A stretch of 64,000 bases of DNA from Spongiibacter taiwanensis (GTDB lineage Bacteria; Pseudomonadota; Gammaproteobacteria; Pseudomonadales; Spongiibacteraceae), in assembly GCF_023702635.1 (NCBI RefSeq), contig NZ_CP098455.1, forward strand, positions 1,364,001 to 1,428,000, in the 5' to 3' direction. The notes beneath the pieces are model-generated. The model was not told the origin of the DNA and searched no databases. It saw nothing but the letters and a program-made list of their open reading frames with translations. The stretch's first letter is position 1. Each line of letters starts with the position of its first letter. A program made the translations under genes and the position numbers. Below are positions 15,373 to 25,661 of this stretch, piece by piece.

Positions 15373-18048
15373 ATGCTGAAAACCATCGCTATTGCGCTGC
15401 TGATCTTACTGGTCACCCTGTTCTTCGGTGTCAGTACCGCGCTCATTCATCCCAACTTGCTGCGGGGTACCATCAGCTCCAGCGCCGATCGCTATGCCGG
15501 GCTGCAATTGGGAATCGGCGACATCAGCACGCACATGAACCCGCTGCGCATTGAAGTGCAAAAACTGAAGCTGCAAAACCCCGACTGGGGCGATGAAGCA
15601 CTGTTAACTATTGATCACCTCAGCCTGGAACTCACGCAACTGCCCTTTTCAGACAAGCCTTTCTGGGATCTGCGCGGCCGCGGTATTGAACTGCTGGTCG
15701 CCCGCAATGACGAGGGCAAACTGAACTGGATCAGCAACAAACTTGCCGGCGGCGAGACCCAAACACCCGCTGACCCGGTACCAGAGGCGGCCGACGGCAT
15801 TACCCTTCCCGCTGATTTCAATTTCAATGATATTGAGCTGGAAAACGTTACCGTCACCTGGCGCAATGGCGAGCTGGAAGAGCGCATTACCCTACCGCTG
15901 ATCGACGCCCAGCGGGTGGAAGTCGGCAACGGCGAACTGCGCCTCAACGTCCGCTACAAAGAGCAGGACTTCACCATCAATAGCAAAGTCGATCTGTTTG
16001 AGCCGCAGAATGGCATTCTTAATTACCAGCTCAACCTTGACCACGCCGACGCCAGCTTAAAAACCCAGGGCCGACTGGTCTTGGCGAGCGACTTGAAGGG
16101 CAGCGAGATCGACCTCGACCTGTCTATCAGTCAACTACAGAACCTGGCCGCCCTGGCCGAGACCACGCTGCCCGAACTGCCAAAAACCCACCTCAAAGCG
16201 ACCCTGGCGTTCACACCGGATTACGAAATCCGCGATCTGAACTTGCGTAGCGGCGACAGCCAGGTAAAGGGTAAGGTCGAAGTCAGCCAAAACGATTTGG
16301 CCGTCAGTGCCAACCTCACTGCCTCGCTACTGGACATCGACCAGCTATTTCCCGCCACCGAATCGACGCCAGATGAGGAAAGCCCCGAGACCGACATCGA
16401 TTGGGCCTGGCTCGATACCACCCGAGTTGCCCTCACCGCCCAAATTGCCACCCTCAAGGCCAGGGGCTGGCAAGGCCAGGATCTGAGCCTGGACGCCAAG
16501 GTGGATTCGGATATGTCGCTCTCACTAAAAGCCAAAAGCCTGTCCGAGCAGGCGAGCCAGCGCCGCTATGGCGATCTGCGCATCAAGGCCAGCGCCAGCC
16601 CCCTGGCGAGCATCACCCAGGGCCCCGATCTCAAGGCCGATCTCGATATCGCCATCGGGGAGGTCACTCTCACCGGTCAGGGCGAGGTGAACGTGAATGG
16701 CCTCGAGGGCACGGAGCTGCAATTGAATGCCTCCGCCCCTAACAGCAAAGCCATTTGGCGGCTGGCTGAGGTCCCCTGGAAAGAAGCAGGCCCACTTCGC
16801 CTTGAAAGCAAGGTCAGTACCGGCAGCAAACAGCACAGCGCCAAAGGCAGCGCCCGCCTCGGCGAGCAGAACGCCACCTTCAACCTCAGCTACCTCGATC
16901 AGCAACGACCCCATCTTCGTGGCGATCTCAGTCTGACCAAACTCGACCTGACCTTTATCACCGACGCCAATGAAGCAGCGCCGACGCCCAAGACCGCGAC
17001 ACCTGCCACCAAGAAGACAGGCGGTCCGGTCTTCAGCCAGGACCCTCTGCCCCTCGACGCACTGCAATCCTTCGACATCGACCTGAATATTCAGCTGCAG
17101 GACATCGATACCGGCTACAACCGGCTGCGCAGCGCCCAGCTCGACCCCATCTTGAAGGATGGCAAATTCAGCCTTAAGTCCACCACGCTGCAATTTGATC
17201 ACGGCACGGTGAAGCTGTCGGCCTCCCTCGACAGCCAGGGCAACGCCCCCAGCCTGAAAACCAAACTGCAGGTAGACGGCCAGGATTACGGCAAACTGGG
17301 GCTGGAGAAAGCCGCCGGGATTCGCGGCGGCGACGGCAAAATCAAACTGACGGCGTCAAGCCAAGGCCGCAGCCCCGCCGAACTGGCCGCCAACCTCAAA
17401 GCTAAGCTCGATGCCAAGATCACCAACCTGGAAGCCAAGGGCAACGCACTGAACTTGATTGGCTCCGACCTGCTCAGCGAATTGATCAGCAAGTTAAATC
17501 CCTTTGCCGAAAAGCGGCAAACCACCGAAATTGAGTGCGTGGCGATTCACTTTAAAGGCGAAGACGGCAAGCTGTTGAGTAACAATGGTATCGCCCTCGA
17601 AACCCGCGCCACCAAAATCGTCGGTACCGGACAGGTAGACCTGGCCGACGAATCCCTCACCTTTGGTGTCTCGCCCATCGCCCGCACCGGGGTGGGCATT
17701 AACATTGGCGCTGCCGCCGGCCTGGTCCGCCTGGCAGGGCCGCTGCAAAAACCGCGCATCGTCGCCGACCCATCTGGCATGTTCACGTCCGGCCTGTCGA
17801 CGGGCGCCGCTATCTATACCGGCGGCCTGTCCCTTCTCGCGCAGGGACTGTATAAGCGGGCGATGTACGCTGGCAGCTCCTGCGATGGCGCCTTGAATGA
17901 TGTACCGGAGACAGAGGAACTGCCACCCGAATTGCTCACCCCGCCACCGGAGAGTGCCCCAACTTCCCCCAACGCGGTAAGCCCTAGCGCAAAGGCTGCG
18001 TCAGCGGGCAATCAACCGGTATACACAGAAGCCGTCGCAGCGAATTAA
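15373..18048 (+). CDS. AsmA family envelope protein
   Basis: The 891-residue protein has one N-terminal helix (residues 4-24) and a long periplasmic region rich in alternating beta strands, the layout of AsmA/YhjG/TamB-like bridge proteins thought to help lipid transport between membranes. A typical AsmA repeat start lies near residues 60-115 (LTIDHLSLELT, FWDLRGRGIELLVARNDEGKLNWI) and a second conserved unit near 700-810 (TTEIECVAIHFKGEDGKL, LVRLAGPLQKPRIVADP). Two Pro/Ala/Thr-rich linkers (about 340 and 540) divide it. The last 48 bp overlap the convergent rsmC gene. Role in outer-membrane homeostasis is inferred from the family. Confidence 0.83.
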   Translation: MLKTIAIALLILLVTLFFGVSTALIHPNLLRGTISSSADRYAGLQLGIGDISTHMNPLRIEVQKLKLQNPDWGDEALLTIDHLSLELTQLPFSDKPFWDLRGRGIELLVARNDEGKLNWISNKLAGGETQTPADPVPEAADGITLPADFNFNDIELENVTVTWRNGELEERITLPLIDAQRVEVGNGELRLNVRYKEQDFTINSKVDLFEPQNGILNYQLNLDHADASLKTQGRLVLASDLKGSEIDLDLSISQLQNLAALAETTLPELPKTHLKATLAFTPDYEIRDLNLRSGDSQVKGKVEVSQNDLAVSANLTASLLDIDQLFPATESTPDEESPETDIDWAWLDTTRVALTAQIATLKARGWQGQDLSLDAKVDSDMSLSLKAKSLSEQASQRRYGDLRIKASASPLASITQGPDLKADLDIAIGEVTLTGQGEVNVNGLEGTELQLNASAPNSKAIWRLAEVPWKEAGPLRLESKVSTGSKQHSAKGSARLGEQNATFNLSYLDQQRPHLRGDLSLTKLDLTFITDANEAAPTPKTATPATKKTGGPVFSQDPLPLDALQSFDIDLNIQLQDIDTGYNRLRSAQLDPILKDGKFSLKSTTLQFDHGTVKLSASLDSQGNAPSLKTKLQVDGQDYGKLGLEKAAGIRGGDGKIKLTASSQGRSPAELAANLKAKLDAKITNLEAKGNALNLIGSDLLSELISKLNPFAEKRQTTEIECVAIHFKGEDGKLLSNNGIALETRATKIVGTGQVDLADESLTFGVSPIARTGVGINIGAAAGLVRLAGPLQKPRIVADPSGMFTSGLSTGAAIYTGGLSLLAQGLYKRAMYAGSSCDGALNDVPETEELPPELLTPPPESAPTSPNAVSPSAKAASAGNQPVYTEAVAAN

Positions 18049-19059
18049 CAGCTCACTTGAGGCGAACGCTTGCCGGGCCTTGCGCTCCAGCGGAATGAAT
18101 TCGTTGACCACAAACAGCGCCTGCCCACCCCGGGCAAGAACCTGACTGGCGGCGGCCAGAAATTGATCGGTCAGACTCCCCTCCACCGCAAAGCCCTGAT
18201 GGAATGGCGGGTTACACAACACCATATCAAAGGGCCCCTGCGCCCCACTTCCGCAATCCGCCAGGAGGGTTTCCGCCGCAATACCGTGGCGCTCACAATT
18301 GGCCTGTGCGGCGATCAATGCGGTGGCATTGTTATCAGTAAGTAACCATTCACTTCCGGGCAGATGGCGATGGGCCATCACGGTCAGGTAGCCGTAACCA
18401 CAGCCCAGATCAAGCAGCCGATGCGGAGCGCGTTGGCAGGAAGCTAGCACACCCGGCAACTGTTCTATCAGCAGGGCGCTGCCCCGATCGCACTTTTGCC
18501 AGCCAAAAATCCCCGGCTTGCTCAGCAGCACAGGCTCCTCGTGAATCATCTGCAGGCGGGTGTAATCCTGATCCGGCAACCATTGATCACTCAGCTCGCC
18601 TTTGCTGATCCGTGCCAGGTAAGCGTTGCCGGCACATTTTTCTATCTGTTTCTGTCCGCCGAGTAATTTGGCCGCTTTGTCCGCATAGGTTTTCAGACCA
18701 TCACCCTTGAACCCAGCCAGCAGCAGTTCACCGCCTTCGGGGAGGGCCTTGGCTGCCTGGTTAATCAGGTAATGCACCAGGGCTTTTTCCTTAGACACCC
18801 GGTAGCAAATACTTTGGGGCCGCTCCCATTCCGCGTTCTGCCCGTCACCTGAGGGCAATTCAAAATCGCCCAGGATGACCGGATAACCACGATCAGAAAA
18901 CAATGCCGCCGTGTCGCAGCGATTAGTGAATACATTGACCTCGCCACTGGCCACGGGCGGTGCAAACTCCTGCTCGCCTGCAAACCACCAGGTGGGCGCT
19001 GGGCATTCACTGAGGGCATTCATGAGCGCCACAAGGGCGGTGTCAGTTGCGCTAGACAC
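18001..19059 (-). CDS. rsmC: 16S rRNA guanine-N2 methyltransferase (RsmC type)
   Basis: The 352-residue protein has the duplicated architecture of RsmC/RlmG: an N-terminal degenerate methyltransferase half (residues 1-180) and an active C-terminal half with the SAM site LLDLGCGYGYLTVMAH and the catalytic NPPFHQG. The ending FCVYRL resembles RsmC (m2G1207 of 16S rRNA) more than RlmG. It overlaps rsuA by 8 bp in the same direction, forming a small rRNA-modification operon. RlmG activity (23S G1835) is the main alternative. Confidence 0.82.
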   Translation of the reverse strand: MSSATDTALVALMNALSECPAPTWWFAGEQEFAPPVASGEVNVFTNRCDTAALFSDRGYPVILGDFELPSGDGQNAEWERPQSICYRVSKEKALVHYLINQAAKALPEGGELLLAGFKGDGLKTYADKAAKLLGGQKQIEKCAGNAYLARISKGELSDQWLPDQDYTRLQMIHEEPVLLSKPGIFGWQKCDRGSALLIEQLPGVLASCQRAPHRLLDLGCGYGYLTVMAHRHLPGSEWLLTDNNATALIAAQANCERHGIAAETLLADCGSGAQGPFDMVLCNPPFHQGFAVEGSLTDQFLAAASQVLARGGQALFVVNEFIPLERKARQAFASSELLIRCDGFCVYRLIAR

Positions 19060-19762
19060 TGTCGATCTCTTCCTTCGTCAACGGTCGGTAGGCCCCTTCA
19101 TCCAGGTCGTCGTCCAGTTCAATCGCACCAATCGCTTCCCGGTGAAGCGTGACAACCGCGTTGCCTTCAGCGGCAAACATGCGCTTTACCTGATGGTAGC
19201 GGCCCTCCTGAATACTGAGCAGGGCCTCCCGGGGCCCCAGCACCTCAAGCTCGGCGGGCAGAGTCCGGGCTTTGTCGTCTTTCAGAAATACGCCCCGGGC
19301 AAAGTGCTCCACCGTCTTGTCGTTAATGTCTTCAGCAAGCCCAACACGGTAGCGCTTCCAACACTGACGCTGGGGCGAGGTGATGGCGTGGGACCACTGA
19401 CCATCGTCGGTGAGCAGAACCAGGCCGGTGGTGTCGATATCCAGACGACCGGCAGCATGCAACCGCTCGGGATTGTCTTCGTCCAACAGGTCCAGCACTG
19501 TCAGATGACGGCGGTCCTTGGCCGCGCAAACATAGCCGGGGGGTTTGTTCAGCATGAAATAGCGGGGGCCGGGCGGGCGCAGTAAATGCCCCTGCAAACT
19601 CACGTCGTCGCCGTCGGCGACAGGATAGCCCGGGTCGGTGGTGACCCTATCCGCCACCGCGATTTCGCCCGCTTTAATCAGCCGCTTTGCTTCGCTGCGG
19701 GAATAATCCGTCACCGTGGCCAAGTAGCGGTCCAAGCGCATAGTGGGGGCAGACTTCGGCAA
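19052..19762 (-). CDS. rsuA: 16S rRNA pseudouridine-516 synthase
   Basis: RsuA converts U516 of 16S rRNA to pseudouridine. The 236-residue protein has an S4 RNA-binding domain (MRLDRYLATVTDYSRSEAKR) and the catalytic motif GRLDIDTTGL with the essential Asp, followed by TDDGQWSHAITSP and EGRYHQVKRMFAA, closely matching Escherichia coli RsuA. The start is either TTG at 19762, with GAGGTG upstream, or ATG at 19741, which matches the E. coli N-terminus but has no clear ribosome site. rsmC follows with an 8-bp overlap. Confidence 0.93.
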   Translation of the reverse strand: MPKSAPTMRLDRYLATVTDYSRSEAKRLIKAGEIAVADRVTTDPGYPVADGDDVSLQGHLLRPPGPRYFMLNKPPGYVCAAKDRRHLTVLDLLDEDNPERLHAAGRLDIDTTGLVLLTDDGQWSHAITSPQRQCWKRYRVGLAEDINDKTVEHFARGVFLKDDKARTLPAELEVLGPREALLSIQEGRYHQVKRMFAAEGNAVVTLHREAIGAIELDDDLDEGAYRPLTKEEIDSV

Positions 19763-19848
19763 TGCTCACCTCGACTAAATCCGGCATTTTCGGAGATGCC
19801 GACCCGCGCTTCAAGATTGTTTACCAAATCGAGAAAAAAATCCTCACC

Positions 19849-22537
19849 CTATTTAGCGAGCAGCCCCAGTTTTCTGGCGGTGGCAATGGCGGCGGCTCGA
19901 TTACCAACATCCAATTTTTTGTACAGGTTCTTCAGGTGCCATTTCACCGTGGTGATGGACAAATTGGTGTAGCTGGCAATCTCGGCGTTGGACAAACCAG
20001 TTTCCAAGAGGGAGAGCAACTCCGCCTCCCGTTGGGTCGGAGTTCCAATCTCGCCGCCAGTCCGGGAGTGCGCCTCTTCAACCTCCCCAATGCGCAGCAG
20101 ACGACACAGCTCTTCAAAAAACTCGCTCTCATCACGCAGTGCAAAGGATCGAGCGCTAATACACCCGGACCGGACCAAGGTCTCGACCGTGTCTCGGTAA
20201 TCCAAAAATGCCCTGAGCAAACGTCGCTGCGCTGCCCGACGCACCGCCCCCGTCAGCAGTTTGGCAGCAAGCTCTACCTTGCCAAGCTGGACAGAGATGG
20301 TCGCGCTGGCTAATTCTAACTCCAGCAGGCGCGCATGGCGTCCCTCCGCCTTCAACACCGTCATCTGCCGGGCAACGAGCAACGAGGCAGAGCGAAATTG
20401 ATGTCGAGCGATCATCAGTTGCAAGCGAGTGGACATCCAGAGTGAAGAAAATCCAGGGTGATCACTGAGGGCATAACCCGCCACTTCGACGCTAAGCACA
20501 TCGCCATACAGATTGATGGCCCGCGCCTCCGCTTCAGCCTGCTCCAACTCTCCCAGGACCACCAAGCGCTGGATCAGCATGCATGAAAACATCAACGCCA
20601 GTCGCGGTGGATAACTTCGTACCCACGCCCGAAGTCGCTCAATGGAAATTTCCCCTGAGATATCGCCGTCCCAGAGTTTAAGTATCGCCTCCAGACCAAA
20701 CGCCGCATGATCGACCAGAACATTGCTCTGGAAATTGGGCATAGCCACGGCCAGTAAGCGCCTTGCCTCGGCAAGCTCCCCCATCTCCACGGCACAGTAG
20801 CTGGCAACACATGCGAGGGAGCAACCAATTTGAGCATCGGCGCCCAAGTCTCTCTTGACCCGGCTAAAAGAGGCCATCAATTCCCGATAGGCACTTGCCA
20901 CATTCCCTTCAAGGGCGGCAGTCACCCCTTCAATCAATCCTATCCAACCGAGACTATACGGCCCGCCAACATCCAGAAAATAGGGATGCGCCGTCAACAT
21001 CACCCGACGGGAGTGGCGGAATTCAAAACGTGCGGTCAAACATATGCTCTGTGCGCAGCGCACCGACCCTGAGGAATAGGCATCGCTGCCATTATCGAGT
21101 TCAAGCCAACGGACAATCACCTGCTCGCAATCTGCCAGTCTGTCGGTGAACAACTCCAAGCAGAGCCGCAGGTGCATAACACGCAGAGTCAGATTCTCCT
21201 TTTCCTCAAAATTTGCCGCCTCGCTCAGCTTAGAGGCCAGGCGATCCAGTTCCCGGCGACCGGCCTGATAACGTCGCTTAAACACCAACGCCCAAACGTA
21301 CCAAAAATGAGACTCTACTCCTAAGACGCCGCCGAGGGCGTCAAAAGACTGCACCCAGTCGATAAATTGCTGTACGTCGTGCTGCTCGCGGACATAGTGG
21401 CTGGAGATCGCATTAAGTAGATGTCCACTGTGCGCTAGATCCTCCGCCGCGAGCGCATAATCGACAGCGTCATGCCATTCCTGTCGCGCCTCGCACCACT
21501 GTGCCGCGCGGCGTAGCACTGCAGCCCGTTCTCCATCTGCCAACGTCTGTGCCGCCTCAGTCAGCAAAAACTCCCGGAACATATTGTGTAGCCGATAGCG
21601 CTCCCGATTACGGTCTAGCGGAATCATAAAAACGTTGCGACGCAGTAAAAAATTTAGGTAGTCGGATGCGGCCAAATTATCAATGGCATATCGGCAAAGA
21701 CCTCTTGTAAAGTTTCGCAGCAAAGCCAGCCGTAAGAGAAACCGCTGCAGCTCCACCGAAAATCGAACCATTACCTGCCGCTTCAGCAACGAAACAATAT
21801 CTTCATCGGTACCCGAAAAATCCGCCAGCGTATCAAGTGGTTTGTCAGACTCTGAAAGCACAATTTGCATCAAGCGAATGGCCGCCGGCCACCCCTCGGT
21901 ACGCTTTACCATTGCTGCGATTTCGGCCTCGCCAATCGCTTTGCTGAGGTCACTTCCCAACAGCTCAGCCACTTCCTTTGGGCCCAGCCCCAATTCTCTA
22001 TCCGAAACCTGCCGCACCAGACCCTCTAGTCTGGCCCGACCCACATTAAATTCCGGCTCAGCGGTGCTCGACCATACCAAGCGTAGAGAAGCACCTGTAC
22101 GAAAGATCAAGCTATCAAGCACCGAAGCGAGGCGCGGATCAATACAGGCATTGAGGTTATCGAGAAATATAATGGTCGGCGGCATTTCAGCAAACTGATC
22201 GAGCAAGCCGCTGAGCTGTCGTTCAATGGCTTCCCCCCCCCTGAACCAGGTCCATAACCGAGTGCCCCAGAGAGTCTCGACCGGAATCAAAACATGACAA
22301 AAGCCGCTCGACGGTGGCATGGCGCTCGTCCAGCCCCACCCATAGGCAATGCTCGCCTTGATCGACCAGCGATTCATATAAAGCCGACAGGAGCACAGTT
22401 TTACCATAGCCTATGGGCGCAACCACGCTTAGCAATTTGGGCTGACGCTCAAACTCGGTCACTAACTGACTCATTAGCTCGGTACGGACTAAGTCAAAAA
22501 CAAAGCTAGGAGGCCGACTGGCGGCAGACATTGACAT
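19849..22537 (-). CDS. MalT-like LuxR family transcriptional regulator, interrupted by a frameshift at a G9 tract
   Basis: Two frames join at 22233-22241 to give a normal MalT-type activator of about 895 residues. The first (22537 down to 22223) contains the P-loop APIGYGKTVLL. The second, continuing after the G tract at GGEAIERQL, contains the Walker B stretch PTIIFLDNLN, winged-helix and tetratricopeptide-like regions, and a C-terminal LuxR helix-turn-helix (TQREAELLSLLETGLSNAEI). Family members are ATP- and ligand-dependent activators. Nine Gs put the halves out of frame; eight would restore V-Q-G-G-E-A. The state could be a phase-off allele, a pseudogene or a sequencing error. Start choices are ATG at 22537 or 22531. 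It is divergent from a TonB receptor operon, its likely target. Confidence 0.75.
22233..22241 (-). repeat. Mononucleotide tract (C9 on plus, G9 in the coding strand)
   Basis: Nine consecutive Cs lie inside the regulator's coding region at the exact point where its two reading frames separate. A one-base contraction restores a full-length protein. Such tracts are prone to slippage. Confidence 0.85.
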
Positions 22538-22580
22538 TTCCACAGACTTCAAACCTTAGGTATTTCGCGATCAGTACACA

Positions 22581-22600
22581 CCCCCTACCAGAGGAGGGGG
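22581..22600. promoter_or_regulatory. CCCCCT/AGGGGG inverted repeat, possible operator
   Basis: CCCCCT (22581-22586) and AGGGGG (22595-22600) flank ACCAGAGG, in the 165-bp gap between the regulator and the TonB receptor. A closely similar element (CCCCC, CCAGA, GGGAGGGGG) lies at 63909-63935. I infer a site for the MalT-type regulator or a relative. Confidence 0.45.
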
Positions 22601-22702
22601 GCAACCCCTACTTTCATGCCTATACTAATCCTGATGTTGGTCCGGTATCGACTACAGCCTTTAAAAATCATAATGATCAAACCAAGACATAGGATATAAA
22701 AA

Positions 22703-25147
22703 ATGCTCTGGAAATCGACTAAGGGTGAATATGCTCCACAATTTCTTTCAACCCATCACGGCAGCAAGCCAACCTCCACGATGACCCTAGTAGCTGCGAT
22801 GGCGCTAGTTGGTCTGCCAGCCCAAGCACAGGAACCTGCTAAGAAGCGCCAAAGCCGCCTTATCGAAGAGGTTGTAGTCACAGCCCAAAAACGGGAGGAA
22901 AGCGCCCAGGATGTGCCTATCTCGATTCAAGCCTACTCCCAAGGCGTGCTAGATGCCAAAGGCGTGGTCAACGCCGCCGACCTCCCTCACATCACACCGG
23001 GTTTGACCGTGACCGCCCAGTCCGGCTACACCAGCACCTATATTCGCGGTGTGGGGAGCGATGCCTTCGTGCTGGGAGACCCTAGCGTCGCTAGCTATAT
23101 CGACGGTGTTTACTACCCACTGGCGGCGGGCAGCCTGCAAAATTTTGGCTCGGTGGAGCGGATTGAGGTACTCAAAGGGCCGCAAGGCACGCTGTTCGGA
23201 CGAAATGCGGTGGGCGGAGCGATCAGCGTGATTACCAAAAAGCCGAACCTGAACGAAATCGAAGCGTCTGCGATGGCGGCCTACGAAATGTACGACAGCC
23301 CCCACGATGCAACTGCGCGCCGTACCAGAGGTGAAATCAGCATTCCGCTAATCGAGAACCGCTTAGCCGTAAGCCTGGCCGCTGTCGATGATGAAGCCGA
23401 CCATCACATTGATGGCCGGGTTGGCAGCCCAGCTCGCGACGGCTCCTTGCAGGATATCCCTCAAACCATAGAGAAAGGGGTGCGCGCCAAGGTCCGCTTT
23501 TCGCCATTGGATTGGCTGGAAGCCAGCCTGAACTATTCACGCATTGATGCAAAGGGATTGGGCTCAAATTACGCCCCCAATCAGGAGCCGAGCGGCCTGG
23601 GTCTGGCGCTGCCGGAACAGGATCCCCGCGGGGGACAACTCGATCCACCACGAGATCAGCTTAACTCTATTGATATCGAGGTGTATTCCGCTGACCTAGT
23701 GATGAACACAAACTGGATGGACATTAAACTGCTAGCCAGTGATCAACAGGTGACCGCCATTTATCTATTTGACTTTGATGGCTCAGCACTGCCTCTAGCA
23801 ACTTTTTATCTTCCCAACCTTTACTCTGACAACCAGTCAGCCGAAATTCAATTTGTGTCCAACGACGAATCCTGGGGCAGCGATTGGCTCACCTGGACTG
23901 CAGGTGCCTACTATTTCGAGTCTCTCCAAGGCTACGACCCTGCCTTTTTTCAGCTGAGCGTCGCCAACCTTGACGCTCAGCTTGCACTAGCCAATTCAAT
24001 GCTCGGCGGCGCAATCGATATCCCGTCAGAAATCACCGATGTTCTACAGGCAGTGGGGCTTCAGGCCGACAACGACAGCGGCGCGGGGGATATCTACTTC
24101 AGCGGCTTGCTAAAAACCGAATCGCTGGCCTTCTACGCCCAGGCGACAGCCGCAATCAACGATTGGCTCTCGGTCACACTCGGGGCTCGCTACACCGATG
24201 AGGAGCGCACCCTGGACAAATCCACCTCGGGCATCGGTAACGCACAAGGCGACTACATTGTTCCAATCAATGACTACAGCCCTTCAGGTGAGCCGAAACT
24301 CAGCACCACGACCAGATCACTTGACCCGAAAGTTGCCCTGGAATTCCGTCCAAACTGGGACGTCTTGGGCGATGCTCCAATGATATATACCAGCTATCAG
24401 ACCGCCACCAAAGCAGCGATTATTAACGTCATTAACATTCTGCCAGGGAGACCGCCACAAGTCGTCGACGAAGAAAAAATGAATGCGTTTGAAGTCGGCC
24501 TGAAAACAACGTTTTTTGACGGCATGACCACATTAAATGCCGCTATTTTTCACTACACAATTGATTCGCCACAACAGCAATTCATTTCCTTTCTGGCGGG
24601 CGGCGCGGTGCAGTTTGAAAACTCTGGGGAACAACAACAGCGGGGGTTTGAATTCGATATCACCACGCCCATTTTCCCCAGTTTAGTTGACAACCTGGTT
24701 CTGTCAGCCGGCGCGCTATTTCTCGATGCCGAATATACCGATTATAAAAATGCCTCGGGGTTTAGCGCCGAAACCGGGCTGTTCGAAGGCGGTAACGACT
24801 ACTCCGGCAATCAGATCGTGAAATCTCCTGACGTCACAGGCACCGTCAGCCTTCTAAAAACCATCGAAATGCGCGGCGGACCGTTGGAGCTGGGTGTCGA
24901 TTACTACTACACCAGTGAGTACAGCTTCGCTCCCCAAGGCACAGATAATGTCATTCAAGAGGGCTACGGCCTTCTCGGCGCCCGTGTGAGCTACCTGTAC
25001 GAGCCGTGGAACCTTCGGACCACGCTGTATGGCAAAAACTTGACTGGCGAGGACTACAACATTGGCCTGTTTCAAACCGACTTTGGCACGATGGGCGCAC
25101 GCGCACCGCAAGAGTACTACGGCGTGCGGGTGAACTGGGATTACTAA
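22703..25147 (+). CDS. TonB-dependent receptor
   Basis: The 814-residue outer-membrane receptor has a signal sequence ending LVGLPAQAQ (residue about 43), a TonB box-like segment EEVVVTAQKREESAQDVPIS, a plug domain (IRGVGSD, SVERIEVLKGPQGTLFGRNAVGGAISV) and a 22-stranded-type barrel ending GVRVNWDY with the terminal aromatic. The EEVVVTAQKR...LFGRNAVGG type is common in receptors of sphingomonads and marine gammaproteobacteria, many for hydrophobic substrates; the substrate here is unknown. The ATG at 22703 follows AGGATA. It leads an operon with a small secreted protein, a 6-TM protein and COX3/COX4-like proteins, and is divergent from the MalT-type regulator. Confidence 0.9.
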   Translation: MLWKSTKGEYAPQFLSTHHGSKPTSTMTLVAAMALVGLPAQAQEPAKKRQSRLIEEVVVTAQKREESAQDVPISIQAYSQGVLDAKGVVNAADLPHITPGLTVTAQSGYTSTYIRGVGSDAFVLGDPSVASYIDGVYYPLAAGSLQNFGSVERIEVLKGPQGTLFGRNAVGGAISVITKKPNLNEIEASAMAAYEMYDSPHDATARRTRGEISIPLIENRLAVSLAAVDDEADHHIDGRVGSPARDGSLQDIPQTIEKGVRAKVRFSPLDWLEASLNYSRIDAKGLGSNYAPNQEPSGLGLALPEQDPRGGQLDPPRDQLNSIDIEVYSADLVMNTNWMDIKLLASDQQVTAIYLFDFDGSALPLATFYLPNLYSDNQSAEIQFVSNDESWGSDWLTWTAGAYYFESLQGYDPAFFQLSVANLDAQLALANSMLGGAIDIPSEITDVLQAVGLQADNDSGAGDIYFSGLLKTESLAFYAQATAAINDWLSVTLGARYTDEERTLDKSTSGIGNAQGDYIVPINDYSPSGEPKLSTTTRSLDPKVALEFRPNWDVLGDAPMIYTSYQTATKAAIINVINILPGRPPQVVDEEKMNAFEVGLKTTFFDGMTTLNAAIFHYTIDSPQQQFISFLAGGAVQFENSGEQQQRGFEFDITTPIFPSLVDNLVLSAGALFLDAEYTDYKNASGFSAETGLFEGGNDYSGNQIVKSPDVTGTVSLLKTIEMRGGPLELGVDYYYTSEYSFAPQGTDNVIQEGYGLLGARVSYLYEPWNLRTTLYGKNLTGEDYNIGLFQTDFGTMGARAPQEYYGVRVNWDY

Positions 25148-25190
25148 CAACCGCGGTGGCAGCCACCACAATCACCAGAAGGATAACAAT

Positions 25191-25562
25191 ATGAAACATC
25201 TATATTTCGCAGCCATCAGCTTGACTATTAGCAGCGCGGTAGGCGCCCAACAACTACCGCTAGGCCCGCTCCCACTTGATATCAACCCCAGCGCCTTCAC
25301 GGCGCTAGGCGATTTTTCTGGCGCGCCAGGCCGGGTCGCTGGCCTGGTAACGACCCTGGCCATCGACCCCCAACCGCTTTTGTCTCTTGGCAGTGGAACC
25401 GGGCTACCCCTGGTTTTAGGATTATCCCCCGCGCTTGAGACACTGGTTAGCGACCCTGCAACCCTGCTTACATTTATCGCAGAGGGCGGCACACTGTTGA
25501 ACAGCTCACTGGCCGCTGTGCCCGACCTACCTTTCATTAGCGAACCATTGCCAGGACTATAA
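25191..25562 (+). CDS. Small secreted Leu/Pro/Gly-rich protein of unknown function
   Basis: I do not recognise a family. The 123-residue protein has a signal peptide (residues 1-19, ending AVGAQ) and a mature part rich in Leu, Pro, Gly, Ser and Ala with almost no basic residues. Runs such as LPLGPLPLDINPSAF, TALGDFSGAPG and the ending LPFISEPLPGL recall the composition of the Gly/Leu-repeat protein at 62950, including an LGDF motif, and both promoter regions hold the same CCCCC/GGGGG element. It has a good ribosome site (AGAAGGATA) and follows the TonB receptor by 43 bp, so it is likely exported to the periplasm or surface with it. Confidence 0.65.
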   Translation: MKHLYFAAISLTISSAVGAQQLPLGPLPLDINPSAFTALGDFSGAPGRVAGLVTTLAIDPQPLLSLGSGTGLPLVLGLSPALETLVSDPATLLTFIAEGGTLLNSSLAAVPDLPFISEPLPGL

Positions 25563-25661
25563 CCGAGCCAACCAACGCTTGAAGTTCGCGTGCGAACGGT
25601 ATTTGATAGCCGAGGAAAATAACCGGACTTATGGCAGTACTTTACTTACTTGGAGATTGAT

